From NCBI GenBank assembly GCA_028023455.1, contig JAQFVV010007272.1, positions 1 to 64,000 of the forward strand: 64,000 nt of DNA. Reading direction: 5' to 3'. Positions within the stretch are counted from its first letter, which is position 1. Every line of letters starts with the position of its first letter. Under the pieces are notes generated by a model, which was not told the DNA's origin, searched no databases, and saw nothing but the letters and a program-made list of their open reading frames with translations. Source of the DNA: Epiperipatus broadwayi (taxonomy: Eukaryota > Onychophora > Udeonychophora > Euonychophora > Peripatidae). Shown in pieces: positions 1-13,228 of the stretch. The position numbers were made by a program, and so were the translations under genes.

Positions 1-7
1 ATATATA

Positions 8-1876
8 TTGAACCGGATTGATTTCTGATTCAATGGTTTTATTACTAATGTTAAAATTTTTATTATTATTTAAAACACATGCACATTTATATTTAAAATA
101 GATCATTTAATGTTTATAGAATTGATTTTAAAATAGGTCACTGTCACTGCTTGTTTATAATCCATTTAATTAAAAAAACAAGCAAATGTGTAATTACATT
201 CCTTTCTCTTATTTTAATCAATTCTAAAAGCAGATATTTAATTTTGTGTTACTTTAGTTACAATAATCCCTAATTGGAATTGTTACCTTGGCTTTGTGGA
301 AAATTAATATTTGCCCTGCCCGATGCATACAATTTGACACTAAGGAAAGTTTTTCATGAGAAATGTATTGAAGTAAATATAGCCTGCCAAAAAAAAAGGT
401 GGTTGCTATTATAGTACACTAACAAGGTTTTTAAAAAGCGCTTGGTTCAGCTTCTGATTTCTAAGAGGCATTCTAATTAATCTGTGGGATTTAACATTAA
501 TCACAGTTTAAATATTTAAGAGATTTTTCAAATTTGCCTTCATGATGTCAACAAATGCTGCTATACGTATTGGAAGCAATAAGATGCATTGCTAATTTAA
601 ATAAGGATGAGCCTCAGGCTTTAGGCTATTTATTCATGATGCCATAAAACTCTAACCTAAGCCGGATTTTGAATTTGCCTTGACACTTGCATTTGTCATA
701 AAGAGAAATTGCCTGAAAGATGAACTATTATTAAAAGTGTGCACTTGTCAGAAAATTACTGGAACTCTGCCTTATCGTAAGATAATTTTTTTTTACTCTA
801 GCCAGGATAAATAAATTGCATTTAATTAAATCTCCACTCAATCTAATGATAATTATGTTGTAAAGTTGTATTAATTATTTATCATCTGTATTTACCTTTT
901 ATAGTATTTAAAGTGTGTCTTGGAATCTTAGCTTTAAGAATCTAAGTTGTTTTCATTTATCAGGATGTGCATTGGGAGATTGTATTTTATATGTTTAATA
1001 TATGCCTATTTACTTCATTAACTATTACAAAATGCTTTGGCAGTTTTCATAATTTTTATTTTCTCACCGGCCCTTAGTTGTTGTTGTAAAATAATAAATT
1101 TTTAAACATGTTTGGTTTGTGATTTTTGCAAACAACAAAATATTTTTCCTGGCTACTTATCAGATTCTTTTTTCTGGTTTGCTGAAAGTAATCATTTTTT
1201 TCTGGATTACAAAAAATCGTGATCAAATATCTTTTTGCTGTCTTGAATGTGAAATCAACCACATTTGCTTTAAAAGTAGTATTACGCACAGCAGTTTTGC
1301 AGTGTTATATTGTCAGTTGTTAGAATGGTAGTGATCGATCATCCGCACTGGTTTTGTTGATTTTGTACAAGACTGTAACATTTTTTATATCTTTGAATCA
1401 GGAAGCTAGAGTTGTTTTTTTTTTGTTTTTGTAATTTTATAAATGGATAGCCAGAAGATGTTAACTTAACCATTTCTTATATTTTTAGGTACGAGAATTT
1501 TGCTGCCAAAATGTTTAATGTCTTCATGTTTGCCATACTCTTGTGCACTCTCTGGTAAATATGCATATGTTAATATAAGTCACTTTTGTATTCATGGCTA
1601 GATTTTTTTGCTCCATTGTCCAACTTTTAATAAAACACATAAATTGTTTAAATTTATTTAGCTGACATTTGTCTTTTTACTTTTATTTCTCAATTGTCTA
1701 AACAATCCATAAGATTTCTTGTTTTTCCCTCAATTTAGTCAGGCACATTTCATTTCACTTATCCTGTCTACCCTTAAAATAAATGTCTAGTTCCAATTTT
1801 TGGACTAGTGGCACCCTCATGGTCAGTATATGCGAATCTAAAAAGGTTTTGTCTGATACATTTATATTATTTTTTT
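8..1876 (+). repeat. 5' LTR of family A element
   Basis: It matches 3813-5574 collinearly. Landmarks shared by both copies are the opening TTGAAC(C/T)GG, a middle block around 1080-1330, and the closing block around 1790-1845 ending near TATGCGAATCTA. The stretch 1846-1876 is matched only by the third copy (reverse strand, near 62571-62605). Small ORFs inside it are chance openings in AT-rich sequence. Confidence 0.7.
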
Positions 1877-1895
1877 TGGCACAACCAACATAGGG
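1877..1895 (+). other. Primer-binding-site-like sequence (tRNA-Lys type)
   Basis: TGGCACAACCAACATAGGG follows the left LTR after a T-run. It resembles the tRNA-Lys complement used by many LTR elements (TGGCGCCCAACGTGGGG) in the TGGC start, the CCAAC core and the GGG end. The match is imperfect, as expected in an old copy. Family B has a better match in the same relative position, which supports the reading. Confidence 0.45.
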
Positions 1896-2488
1896 TTTCC
1901 AGTTTTCAAGCCCATGTGAAATTTTGTTTAGATGGTTGAGAAAGACTTCAGTTAAGAGGCCAGATATAGTAGGTGGGGATCAGTTATTATTAGTTATGTC
2001 ATGTATGATTTGAGCAGTTTTGTAGAAGGAGGTTCCTTTTTTTCATATGAAAAACAATAGTTTCTTTTGTTTAGAAGAAAAATCATTCAGAGTTAATTTT
2101 CGAAGTTAAAAGGGTGAAAAATAGTTTGTTTGCCTTTTCATATGAAATAATTAATAAACAGTAAACAGCATTTTCTTTCATAGTTAAATTTTTATTTTAA
2201 AATAGTAAAATAAACATTGGGAAGTCTTTTTCTTGTGACATAAATAAATAGTTAAATAGAGTTTTTTTTAGAAAAAAATCTTTCAGAGTTGAATCTAAAT
2301 TGATCATTGTCTTCATGAATATAAATAATTAATGAATAAAAAATAGAGTTTTATATGATTTTGGAAAAAAAAAGTGTTGTAAATTTAATCTTGTGGAAAA
2401 CTGAAAGTTAAAGAAGAAAGCCCTATTTCATTTAAAAACCCTCAAATTGTGGAAAAAGAAGAGACTGAGACATAGATAAAGATCAAGA

Positions 2489-3583
2489 TGATGATGGACA
2501 TGATGATGGAAATGCACCAAGAAATGAAAGAGGATATGAGTGAATTCAAGCAAAGTCAGAAAGCAATGATGGCAGAGTTTAAAATGGAAAAAAAGAAATT
2601 AGTGCAGTTAAGCAAAGCCAGGAGGCAATAAAGGAAGAAATGATTAGGGCAATGAAAAAATGAGAAGAGAAATAAAGGAAGAAGTATAGAAGAATCTGGA
2701 AGCTATAAAAACTATGGATAATAAATTGAGAAAATATAGGCAGGAAGTGAAAAGTATAAAAGAAGATATAAAAAAAATGAAAGATCAGTTAGAACAGGAG
2801 TGTATTAGGTCTGCTAACTTAGAAAGGAAAGTAATGCGTGAAGAGAAAAAGCTAGAAAAAGCACTTCTGGGTAGAGTAGAAAGTAAAGATAATTTGAAAG
2901 CTGAGGTTCAACAAATATTTCTGGATATGACAAAAAAGTTTGAATATAGGCTAGTTGAGATGGAACACAAGTATAGTAACTCAAAAAAAAATGGCAACAA
3001 GAAACCGCCAGCAGATTCTAAGGAAAAACAATTTTTAATTGAAACAATCAAGGCAAAGGTGGGCGAAAGCCCCTTAAGTCATATGAAAAGTCTTCATTGC
3101 TTGTTTTGCATTCATAACTGGTTCAGAGATGACAAAGTTACACTTGCCAGTAGCCATCTACAGTGGAAGGCCTTGGATTAGTGGCACATGTTGTATACTA
3201 AACCCCATACATGTGAAAGTTACAGATGTGCCATTCTGAGGACATTCTGGAGTGAAGCCTGACAAGATGGGATACTTTACAAGATATCTCAAGAGAAGTA
3301 CTCTTGTTAACTGTGGCAAAACATGTGCACAGTATTTTTTTAGGCAGGTGGCAAAATTAAAGTCTCTGACCATGTTTTCTCAGTCAGAGGAACAGATAAT
3401 ATGGACCATTCATCATAATATGGCACCTATTGTACAGCAAATGATAAGTAATGGTAGTCAGTCAATTGAGGAAATGACTGAATTTTTAACTAAAATAGAT
3501 TACAGCAACATAGTAAAAGAACCCGCAGACAAGTTTATTAGGATAGACTGTCAAAGTGATCAAACATCCTGTAATAGGTAACC
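2489..3583 (+). pseudogene. Decayed gag-like gene of family A
   Basis: No continuous frame exists; the coding trace runs through several frames. The first part (2489 on) is a Met/Glu/Lys-rich helix. The next open frame (2714-3181, 155 residues) starts with a charged coiled coil. Near its end it has the core gag pattern 'DDKVTLASSHLQ.KALD', then a stop where a second aromatic would be expected. A third frame (3252-3581) continues with 'RYLKR', 'FFRQVAKLK' and 'SIEEMTEFLTKI', the usual order in Ty3/gypsy-type capsid regions. Several stops and frameshifts make it non-functional. No zinc knuckle is visible after it. The gag assignment rests on pattern and context between LTRs; I cannot place it in a named family. 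Confidence 0.55.
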
Positions 3584-3812
3584 ATTTGACTGAATTTAAA
3601 TTTAAAGTAGTCAGTCATTTCTTTTGTCTTGTATAAAAAAAAGATTTTTTTAATAGAATATGAGAATGGATGAATGTTTGAAATGAAATATTGTTTTGTT
3701 TTTCATGACTGTGAGGCAAACGTTCAACTGAATTTCTAGGGATAGTTTTAAAGTGTTTAAAGTTTTAAAAAAAAGTTGCAGGAAATTTTTTTTTGATCAT
3801 GTATTGAGGCAG

Positions 3813-5569
3813 TTGAACTGGATTGATTTCCGATTCAATGTTTTTATTACTAATGTCAAAATTTTTATTATTTTTTATAACACATACACATTTATATTTA
3901 AAATAGATTACTTTCCGTGCTTGTTTTTAATCCATTTAATTAAAAAAAGCAAATGTGTGATTATATTCCTGTCTCTTGGTTTTATCAATTCTAAAAGTGG
4001 ATATTTAATTTTGTGTTGTTATTTTAGTTACAATAAACTTTGGTTGGAATTCTTAAATTGGATTGAGCAAGAAATTAATATTTGCCCTGCCTGAGGCAAG
4101 GTAACTATAGCCTGCCAAAAAAAGTAGGTGGTTGCTATTATAGTAGAATAACAAGGTTTTAAAAAGCACCTGGTTCAGCTTCTGAATTCTAAGAGGCATC
4201 CTGATTAATCTGTGGAATTTTTACATTAATCGCAGTTTGAACATTTAAGAGATTTTTCAAATTTGCTTTCATGATGTCAACAAATGCTGCTATATGTACT
4301 GGAGGCAATAAAATGCATTGCTAATTTAAGTAAAAGTGAGCCTCAGACTCTAGGCTGTTCTTTCATGATGCCATAAAACTCTAACCTAAGCCGGATCCTT
4401 AATTGGCTTCGATACTTGCCTTTGCATAAAGAGAATTTGCCTGTATAATAAACTATTATTAAAAGTGTGCACTCAACAGAAAATTACTGGAACTCTGCTT
4501 TTTCATAAGATTAACATTTTTTATTCTGGCCACGGTAAACAAATTGCGTTTAATTAAATCTCTGCTCAATCTAATGATAAATATGTTTTAAAGTTGTATT
4601 AATTATTTTCATTATTTATATCTGTATCTACTGTTTATAGTATTTAAAGAGTGTCTTGGAATCTTAGTTTTAAAAATCTAGGTTGTTTTCATTTGTCAAA
4701 GGGTGCATTGGGAGATTGTATTTTATATGTTTAATATACGCCTAATTATTTCAATAACTATTGCAAAATGCTTTGGCAGTTTTCATAATTTTTATTTACT
4801 CATCGGATTTTAGTTGTAAAATAATAAATTTTTAAACATGTTTGGTTTGTGCTTATTGCAATCAACAAAACGTTTTTGCTGGCTATTTATCAGATTCTTT
4901 TTTCTGGTTTGCCTAAAGTAGTCATTTCTTTCTGAATTATGTAAATTCATGACCAAATATCTTTTTCCTGTCTTGTATGCAAAATCAACCACGTTTGCTT
5001 TAAAAGTAGTATACGTGCAGCAGTCCTGCGGCATTATAACGTCAGTTGTTAGAATGCTACTGATCGATTGTCTGCACTGGTTTTGTTGATTTCCTATAAG
5101 ACCGTAACTATTTTCATATCTTTGAATCATCAAGCTTAAGTTTTTTTGTTTTTTTTTTTGTAATTTTATAACTGGCCAGCTGCAAGATATTATTCTAACT
5201 ATTTCTTATATTTTTAGGTAAGAAAATTATGCTGCCAAAACGTTTAATGTCTTCATGTTTGCTGTACTCTTGTGCACTCTCTGGTAAATATGCATATGTT
5301 AATATAAGTTACTTTTGTATTCGTGGCTAGATTTCTTTACTCTATTGATCTGCTTTTAATAAAATTAATAAATTGTTTAAATTTATTTAGCTGATGCTTG
5401 CTTGGTACTTTTATTTCTCAATTGTCTAAACAATCCATAAGATCTTATGTTTCTTACCGAGTTTAGTCCAGTGCATTTCGGTTCACATATCCTGTCCACT
5501 TTTAAAATATGTCTAGTTCCGATTTTCGAACTAGTGGAACCATCATGGTCAGTATATGCGAATCTAGAA

Positions 5570-5574
<5 letters not shown>
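3813..5574 (+). repeat. 3' LTR of family A element
   Basis: Second copy of the direct repeat that starts at 8. Its right end runs straight into a (TA)n tract, so the last ~30 bases seen in the left copy are missing or overwritten by microsatellite growth. No clear polypurine tract precedes it; the sequence just upstream is GTATTGAGGCAG. Confidence 0.7.
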
Positions 5575-5624
<50 letters not shown>

Positions 5625-5646
5625 TATATATATATATATATATATA
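5573..5646. repeat. (TA)n microsatellite
   Basis: Two TA runs split by CATC, directly abutting the 3' LTR of family A. The short ORFs crossing it encode only Ile/Tyr repeats and are not genes. Confidence 0.95.
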
Positions 5647-7027
5647 GATGATGTGAGCAAATACTGACAAAATATTAGTTTTATAAATATTTTATTATAC
5701 TGTTGTTTATAAAACTTTTTTTTAAAATTATTATTTTTTAAACAAACTGTATATTTTGTAAAATCCAAGATGAAAAATGCAATAATTGTCCAAAAATAAT
5801 AAAAGTGTTGGAAATGTAATATTGTTTTAATCTTGGGATGGTGTTTAAATTAAAATATTTACTGAAAATAAAGTGAAAAATAAGATTAATAGATTTTACT
5901 TTTGTATAAACATTTTTGTCAAGTCTATTTCCAATCTTCAAATAGATTTGAATCTATTTTTGGAACATTATCTAACGGTTGCATCTCCAAGAACAATAGA
6001 CACAGAAATATAAGATTTTTTTAGATCAGAGATTAGATTTTGGGTTAAAAATAATTGATTAAAGGCATTCCATAATTACCACAGCTGAATATAAATAAGC
6101 TGATTTGAAAACACCAAAAGTTAGCTACTATTGAGAGAACTGTGCAGTTAACAGAACCCATGCTGGTTTGAAATTTTAAAAAATAATGATCAAGTAAAAA
6201 GCTTATCACATTTGTTACCCTTGTGGGATATTCTTCCACAGCAGTACCATCCTGCCCTAAGAAGGATGTAAAAGCCTGACTTGGAAATTTTAAAATGCTG
6301 ATCAGAAGCTTGCTGTCATAAAAGAACTTGCATAAAATCTTGAAATGCCACACACAAGCTGGACTTTTTAATATAGACTCTTAAAATTGTGCAAGGTAAT
6401 TATCTTCATGCTTCCTGAATGTAAATCTAGTCTACCTATTTTCAAATTCTGCTATAAACATTTGTCTTAATGTATTGCCTAATTTTATCTTTTTTTAGTA
6501 TATAAATCTAATTCTCATATGCTCTAGCTTTTTTCACTTTTATTACTTGAATCTATAGGTATGCTTTTGTTATTATTGATTTGCCAATCTCAAGCAATCT
6601 GATGAGCCCTGAAATTCTCAAAATCTTCCCTCCATTTAGTTAAACCTTCATGAATTAAAGTTATTAATATCATTTTAAAATATAATGTATTATTAATTAG
6701 TATGCATGTGAGTTTGTTTTTATGAGTTAACATTTTATTTTGTGTTTTTAATACAAAAAATGTTATTTGTTCAACTCTGAATAGAATGAAGTAATTTCAC
6801 CTGGGGTAAATATATTATTCAAGCTAATTAATGCTTTGAAATTTCTTTAATCATGTAAAAGTAAATTGGAATAAATAATACTCTTACCTAAATTCAATTA
6901 TTATAGTTAAAAAAATGGTCAGAAAATAAATAGTAAGTCTGTTAATAGAACCTAACCAGAATCCAAGTAGACGTAATGTAGGGATTTGGCTCCACTACTT
7001 AGAGTCGTACTGCCTATAGACAGGCTG

Positions 7028-7064
<37 letters not shown>

Positions 7065-7081
7065 AAAACCCGCAAAATATG

Positions 7082-7113
<32 letters not shown>

Positions 7114-7555
7114 TCTGCTTTACAACAGAATATAAAATGTTTATTGATGATTTAAAGTATACAATTTTTTTTATAAAGTGAACAGCTAAAAAAGAATTCA
7201 GTCTTAGGCTATAGATGTGCAGATAATGAAAGACAGCTCCACATAGCTGAAAACATCAGAATGAGATGGTAGGTGGAGTCTTTGTCTCTAATTATTTTTC
7301 TACAGTGATTTTATTTTATAAAAAACCAGTGTAGAAGAGGTGAGATAAAATGTTAAATGACATCTTCTGAGAACCATAATCTGATCATAATAAAGGTAGT
7401 GGAAAAAAGAGCCACTTGTAGTTTGATCGTGGACACCATTAGTTATACAATGTGAGTCATAAATGAGATTTTATTTTCACTTGCAGCACTACTTCTATAA
7501 AAATTATTTAACTATCAAATATATAATCAAAATGTATCAATATTGGTACTGCTGC

Positions 7556-7557
<2 letters not shown>
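5647..7557. other. AT-rich sequence without recognisable gene
   Basis: I see no coding signature or repeat partner here apart from two (TA)n tracts at 7030-7061 and 7086-7113. The open frames at 5738-5941 and 6045-6353 (-) have no motif and look random. Confidence 0.6.
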
Positions 7558-7635
<78 letters not shown>

Positions 7636-7693
7636 TTATTATTATTATTATTGTTGTTGTTGTTATTGTTGTTGTTGTTGTTATTATTATTAT
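7558..7693. repeat. (ATT)n microsatellite with GTT-variant segment
   Basis: Almost pure ATT triplets with a GTT block at about 7651-7680. It borders the 3' end of the L1-like relic; a matching (ATT)n tract lies at the relic's other end. Confidence 0.95.
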
Positions 7694-8399
7694 GTTTCAA
7701 AGCAAACTTTATTTGTCCTTAAGAAAAGTAAAAAAAACAAGCGAAAATGAGTACATCAAAAAACAAATGTGACAATTATTACCACAAGTTGTGCACTTAA
7801 TTCAATTGTACATTAGTGGATCCAAATGGGATTGTACTTGAATGAAATGATTCCAGTGTTAGATTCAATCTCAATTGTTTCAAATGATACTACAAAATGA
7901 TTATATCCTCATTCAATTAGGGTAGTGTGGGTCTGGATGTAATTTGTTTTTGTAAAGCATAATTCTTTAGTAGATAGATTGAGTAATCCATTAACAAAAA
8001 TGAATATCATACATATAACAAAGCAACATCCATCTATAATGTTTAATTTTCCCAACTTACATTGTTCAAACTGGTGTTGTCCTAAAAAACTATACCAGTT
8101 CATAAAAGTTTTATCATTTTTGTCATTATAACATTCATCTCATCTTGAGTAATGATCAGGTTGCTGCATAAATATCAGGTCTGGTGAGTGTCTTATCTTT
8201 TTTCTGTATTATTTCAAGTTTATTTGAAAAGGTAGCTGGATGCCTCCTAGAATTGTTACCAATAATGAAGGTGCATCTATTACACTAGTATGCATATACA
8301 AAGGTTGCTGCCCTGATACTTGGTGTTAATCCCTTTCTAAATGCAGAAATTAATTGATGTATTGTTATATTAGACTTCCTGTAATTTCTAGTTATGATA

Positions 8400-9178
8400 T
8401 TTTTAATTTACTTAAGTCCCTCACAGTGATATATCAGATGTGACAGCTTTCCTCAGCTCAATAGCATAACCCACAAAAAGGATCAATTGACATATACAAT
8501 TTTTTATGGCAAGAAAATATGTGGTAGGTAATGCAAATAAGTTAAGTTTTATCAGAAAATTGAAAAATTTTGGTTCTAAAGTCCATCATTTCTATTTTTT
8601 GACCAGTTGTTTATTATTAATTCCCAGTATCAGTTCAAAAGCTATTGTGTTATTAACTTCATTTATTAGTTCATAAATTTCCCAGTATTTGTACTTATTA
8701 ATAATTTGCTTTGGGTTGTTTGATTCTGTTTTACAATGATATATTAATTGTTCAAAATATGATAATTTTTTTGGTGGTGGTTTATTAGTTGAAATGACTT
8801 CTATGAGCTGCTTAATTTTTGGAAATTGTTTAACAATATCAATTATATTGTTCCTCATTCTCTATTTGTCAAAAATACCAATATCATGTAACCCCAAACC
8901 ATTTTTATTCAATGGTTGACATAATTTTCCCATTGATATTGCCATGACTTTCCTTGACCATAGTAGCTGATTGCAAATGGTCTTAATTTTAGAGATAAAA
9001 GCCTTTTAAAAAGCAACCACTGGCATAAAGTAAACTATCTTAATCAACATCAAACTGTTAATTAATTGAATCTTAAAATATACTGACACATAGGTATTTG
9101 CTAAAGAGTCTGCTATTTGCTGGATTTCATTTTTCAATATAACCATTTATTTTGCTGATGATTTCTCCCGTTCAATTT
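8400..9178 (-). pseudogene. RT C-terminal half and CCHC-like tail (L1/Tx1-like relic)
   Basis: Read on the minus strand, a frame of about 90 codons (8592-8858) has the block 'PPPKKLSYFEQLI' with 'KYWEIYELI' downstream. It aligns with 'PPPQKICWLDKIF...TIWEVHLIL' of the 30.6-31.1 kb ORF. Upstream, 'ADSLANTYVSVYFKIQLINS' aligns with 'VQTLSKVYLLLQGKVALLN'. Downstream (near 8560) 'LEPKFFNFLIKLNL' aligns with 'LEPKFLTFLIKVNL', followed by a broken C-x2-C...H remnant. Stops and frameshifts are frequent, so it is dead. Homology is through the protein reading; DNA similarity is low, so this copy is old or from a sister subfamily. Confidence 0.7.
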
Positions 9179-9179
9179 G

Positions 9180-9818
9180 CAAAAAAAAACATTCATCTAC
9201 CACACAAGCTGCTATGTTATTTAAGGCTATTTTGACATCGGTTAGAGAAAAAAATATATGGCCCGATTGTTGTCCAGCTGGATATTGCTTCGGCATTTGA
9301 CAATGTTGATATTTCTATACTGTTGAGTTTATTGAATGACACTGAAATGTCAAAATCACATATGTATGATATAGCAAATTTACTCTTAAATCGTGAGCGT
9401 CACATTATCCTAAATGGCAGAAATTTGCCAGCTTTCGCACAAAAACAAAATCACTTTCATAAGGGTCCACACTTACTGCCATCTTATTCATTTTATATAA
9501 AAATCTTTTTCTTGTTTGACTACAACAAGCATTTGAGGGAATTGAGATCCCTGGAACAGGTCAAAAATTGATCTGCATTTTATACATGGATGATATTATT
9601 GTTTTCCTTGACATCAAAAAGGCAGTTACCAAAACTGCAGATGATTTTAGAAGAATACTCAAAAAAATTTAAACTAGGTTTCTTTCCAGAAAAAACAGCA
9701 GCATGGATCATATTCACAGGAAGGCCATGTACATCCAAATTCCAGGCAAAACCAGGCTCATTTCTTGGGTTTCCATTCCATCTGGGGACTACTGGCATGA
9801 GATGTCATTTGCAGAACA
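9180..9818 (+). pseudogene. RT palm fragment (L1/Tx1-like relic, inverted)
   Basis: Across three frames the + strand reads: 'SSTTQAAMLF' and 'VVQLDIASAFDNVDI' (RT motif A with catalytic Asp), then 'HIILNGRNLP'. Motif B is damaged. 'ILYMDDIIVFLD' is motif C with YMDD, followed by 'GFFPEKTAAW' and 'SFLGFPFHLG'. All blocks are in the same order and spacing as in the 29.9-30.6 kb RT. The frame breaks at least three times. The fragment stops at '..HLQNI', where an (ATT)n tract begins; open frames running through that tract are artefacts. Confidence 0.72.
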
Positions 9819-9870
<52 letters not shown>

Positions 9871-9897
9871 GTCATCATCATCATTATCATCATCATC

Positions 9898-9967
<70 letters not shown>
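9819..9967. repeat. (ATT)n/(ATC)n microsatellite
   Basis: ATT triplets with an ATC-rich central part (about 9871-9906). Together with 7558-7693 it brackets the L1-like relic, as if one tract had been split by the insertion. Confidence 0.95.
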
Positions 9968-9968
<1 letters not shown>

Positions 9969-10529
9969 GCTAAGTATGTAACTGTTTTATAATAATGAAT
10001 GATTTATATATTTTTCATAAAATATAATAAATATCAATATTTTTCTTACTTGGTTATAAAAAAATTGCCAAATGGCAATGCATAAAATTAATTTTAGGAA
10101 AAAATCCTCTCTATATTTTATAATCATAAGGTAGAAATAAAACAAAAAAAGAAATATATAATAATACCATAGCCATAAAGATATGGAAATAATTTCTGAG
10201 CAGAATATGGTTGATTTCTTTCCAAACAATTCAATAAGTTACCATACTGAAGTAACTAAATGACATAAGCGGGATAAATAATGATGATCACTATGCTTGC
10301 TTCATTATCTTAACTGTAGATTCATATGCCTGAATAAACAAATACATAGCTTTTGGAAAAGCTTTATCAGTATTTGATTAATGAATTGACAGTGGCTTGA
10401 CATATTACTGGTGATATCATATGAGCACTAATTATAATATTGATTATAGTTTATGACCAACATATAATTAATATATTTAGAGCAGCTTCATCTTGTTAAA
10501 TTCTATAATACACACTTTATTAACTATAT

Positions 10530-10760
10530 AATTAGAAGGAATTTGAACACAGACATTCAATCTTTCTACAGCATATTCACTCTATTTTATACAACCAATA
10601 TACATAACCAAATACATGTAAAAAATAAATGATCTCCAATATACATATTTTGTGCTAAACTAGCATTCATCAGTTGGTTCAGATCATCTCCCACATGCAT
10701 ATAATCAGTTTTCAGTTCATATTAAGATAGCAAAACTTCAAATTTTAATGGACACAGATT
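10530..10760 (-). repeat. Dispersed repeat S, diverged copy 1
   Basis: It matches 56515-56750 in the same orientation. Shared blocks are 'CCAATATACAT', 'GCTAAACTAGCATTCATCAG' against 'GCTAACCCAGTGACCATCAG', 'ATATAATCAGT' and 'TTTTAATGGACA'. Other copies are at 56885-57110 and 57200-57600 on +. Class unknown. Confidence 0.6.
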
Positions 10761-13228
10761 TGAATATATATGTTAAGTCCAAAATTAATATCCTATCATT
10801 GCACATCTTAAATAACCTCGTATATTTTAAATAGAATATACAATTGAGAATAAAGAAATACAAAAGCTTTAAATATTAATAAAACAAATAAATTAATAAA
10901 ATAATATTAAACAATACAAAGAAAGTGTTTTATAAATAAAATAAGAACATATTATTTTTTTAAAACTAATGTATATTCATTGCATTTTTGTTACAACATG
11001 CATCAAACCCAAAATCTACATAAAAATTTTTGCATTCTGCAAAATGGATAGTTTATGCTAAAATACAACTTTAAATATATGTAAAAAAACAATGAAACTA
11101 AATATGAATAAACATCATCATCAGTTTTCATTTTTCATATAAAATTGAACTAAAAGTTTGTAATCCTGTTAAATGTGACCAAGTAATATGAGATGAAGAA
11201 AAAATATAAAACTTAAAGACATTAATAAAATAATTAATATTTAAATAATTGATATATTAAAAATGAGCAAGCAATTTTAAATAAAACAAATTAATAATTA
11301 AGAAGTTTCAAAACCAAATTAAAACATATAATGTTCTCACTTAGATAGATTTGTTAACAGTTTAAATTATGGTTTAATTTCAAACTTTGAATATAACTTT
11401 TTGAATTTCAAAGCTCATTGTTATCCCATTGCAGCATGCCTCTAAATTTGCCAGTTTTTATTTTTCTCAGCAATGCTATCCTTATTTTATTAAAGTTCAT
11501 CTTTTTATTCTGGAATTACTTAATTTTTCACTAGTTAAAACATTACACTTTTACAATTTCATGCATAGACATTCTGAATAGGTATTTTATACTTAATCAA
11601 TCACATTATAAAAAGCAAAGGCAGATTCAAAAACCAAAAACAACAATTTGATAGGTCTGGAAGACTGTATAACTTGAAAGTTGTTTACAATTGGTAAATA
11701 TGGTAAGTCTAGTTAATGTTTTTGTGAATCTTTGTTATGCTACCATGATGCATGTCAATTTGAGTCTCTATGTGGATTACCAAGATTTTTCTATATGACA
11801 GCAATTGTTTCTTAAATTGTGGCCTACAACAATTCCTGCTACTTAGTTTGTTTCCAACAATGGCCTCAGTAAATTTACTAGGCAATTACTACTTTTTGGA
11901 ATGGTGTTTTGTTTTAATACTTACAACCATAATTTAAACATTTTTTCAAATTCTAAAGCAACTGCTATCAAAAATCAAAACCTTTGTTCAGTAATTTTGT
12001 GACTTACAATTTTATTAATTAACCAAGTACATAAATTTGTGTTTATTCATAAAAAGCATTATTGCTTATTTCAAATTTTTTTACATTCTAAATTGTTAAT
12101 TCATTGGCCAAATAACTAAAAAATCTAATACAATTTATTTAATTTAAAAGTGATGATAACTTAAATTATTACATGTCCTTATTTACATCAAAATCATATT
12201 TTTTAAATATTTATGAATTTTATTTTACCAGCAATGTTAAAATATGATTGGGTAACATTCAGGTTTCAAACAATATCTCACACCATTCCTAAGATGAGTA
12301 TTTATTATATATAATTATCATTTGAAATTTGATATTTTATAAGCATTATTTACAAAAAATGTTAAATTATTTGTTAAAAAAATTATTTTAAACTAGAAAA
12401 TAAAATAAAATTATATTTGTTTAATTGGATTCAGATGACAGTTTTTATAATTGATTACCTTCTTGTAATCACAAATTGTAATAAAACAAATTTGCTACTT
12501 ATTATTGTGGCCATTAATTACAAAATATTTCACTATAATTTTTTTTGGGAAAAGTAGATAAAAACTGTCAATTAAAAATGCAAAACATTTCTGCCATGTC
12601 TACACTAAAGCATGAGGTGCTTCTGAAACAGAAAGGATAGATTTAATATTAATCCCTATTGAGCAAAAATTAAACTAATTTGTTTTAAGCTAAATAAAAT
12701 ATCTCAATAGAAAGAGACTGAGATGACACCTGTTCAATTTTAAAAATAATAAAAAATTAGGGCATTTAAAAACTGATAGCAGTATGATGATACACCAATT
12801 ATATCCATTGCAGTTTTATCAAATTATATATGTAAAATGTATTTACATTTTATATATAATATTATTATAATTGGTATTATACATTTACTAATATATATAT
12901 AAAATCCAGGTGAATATATGTTTGTCTGTAGTGCTTTACTGTAGCAATCTCTGAATTTTTTATTCAGAGTTCACTCCAGTAAACAATCTTATTACTTATA
13001 GTAGTCTGTAATGCTGTCAAATTGACACATGAAATATAAGTTATATTTAAAAATTTTAATTTTAATTTACCTTTATTAATTTAGCTTTATTAATACCTTG
13101 ACATATGCATTTCTAAAGTCAATCAAATAATCCAGGTTATTCCAAACATTTTTTGTTTCAATTGTGAACATCCAACATTTATTTCTATGTTTGTCTGAAA
13201 GTTTGTGATGATGGTATATTATTAGATG

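Larger units (their letters stand above)
8..5574 (+). mobile_element. Non-autonomous long-LTR retrotransposon, family A
   Basis: Two long direct repeats (8 to about 1876 and 3813 to about 5574) flank about 1.9 kb of interior. They are collinear through nearly their whole length, with visible substitutions and small indels, for example about 50 bases missing near 4100 relative to 320-380. A primer-binding-site-like sequence follows the left repeat, and a gag-like pseudogene is the only coding trace. No protease, RT or integrase is visible, so the structure fits a large retrotransposon derivative that depended on other elements. (TA)n lies at both outer edges: seven bases of it before position 8, and a long tract after 5572. 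A third LTR fragment lies near the window's right end on the other strand. The left boundary touches the window edge and is therefore provisional. Confidence 0.72.
7694..9818 (-). mobile_element. Relic of L1/Tx1-like non-LTR retrotransposon with inverted 5' part
   Basis: The - strand from about 9178 down to 8400 matches the RT C-terminal half of the element at 25-31.8 kb. The + strand from about 9180 to 9818 matches its RT palm. The lower end (7694-7713, read on -) has the same 3' terminus as the 25-31.8 kb element, an AATAAA-like stretch followed by TTTGAAAC. Both ends abut (ATT)n. Inverted 5' portion plus sense 3' portion, meeting within about 15 codons of each other in element coordinates, is the twin-priming arrangement known for L1. 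Two independent fragments placed head to head is the alternative. Confidence 0.65.

Noticed and set aside
7463-7750. Poly-Leu open frame
   Set aside because: Reads through an (ATT)n microsatellite.
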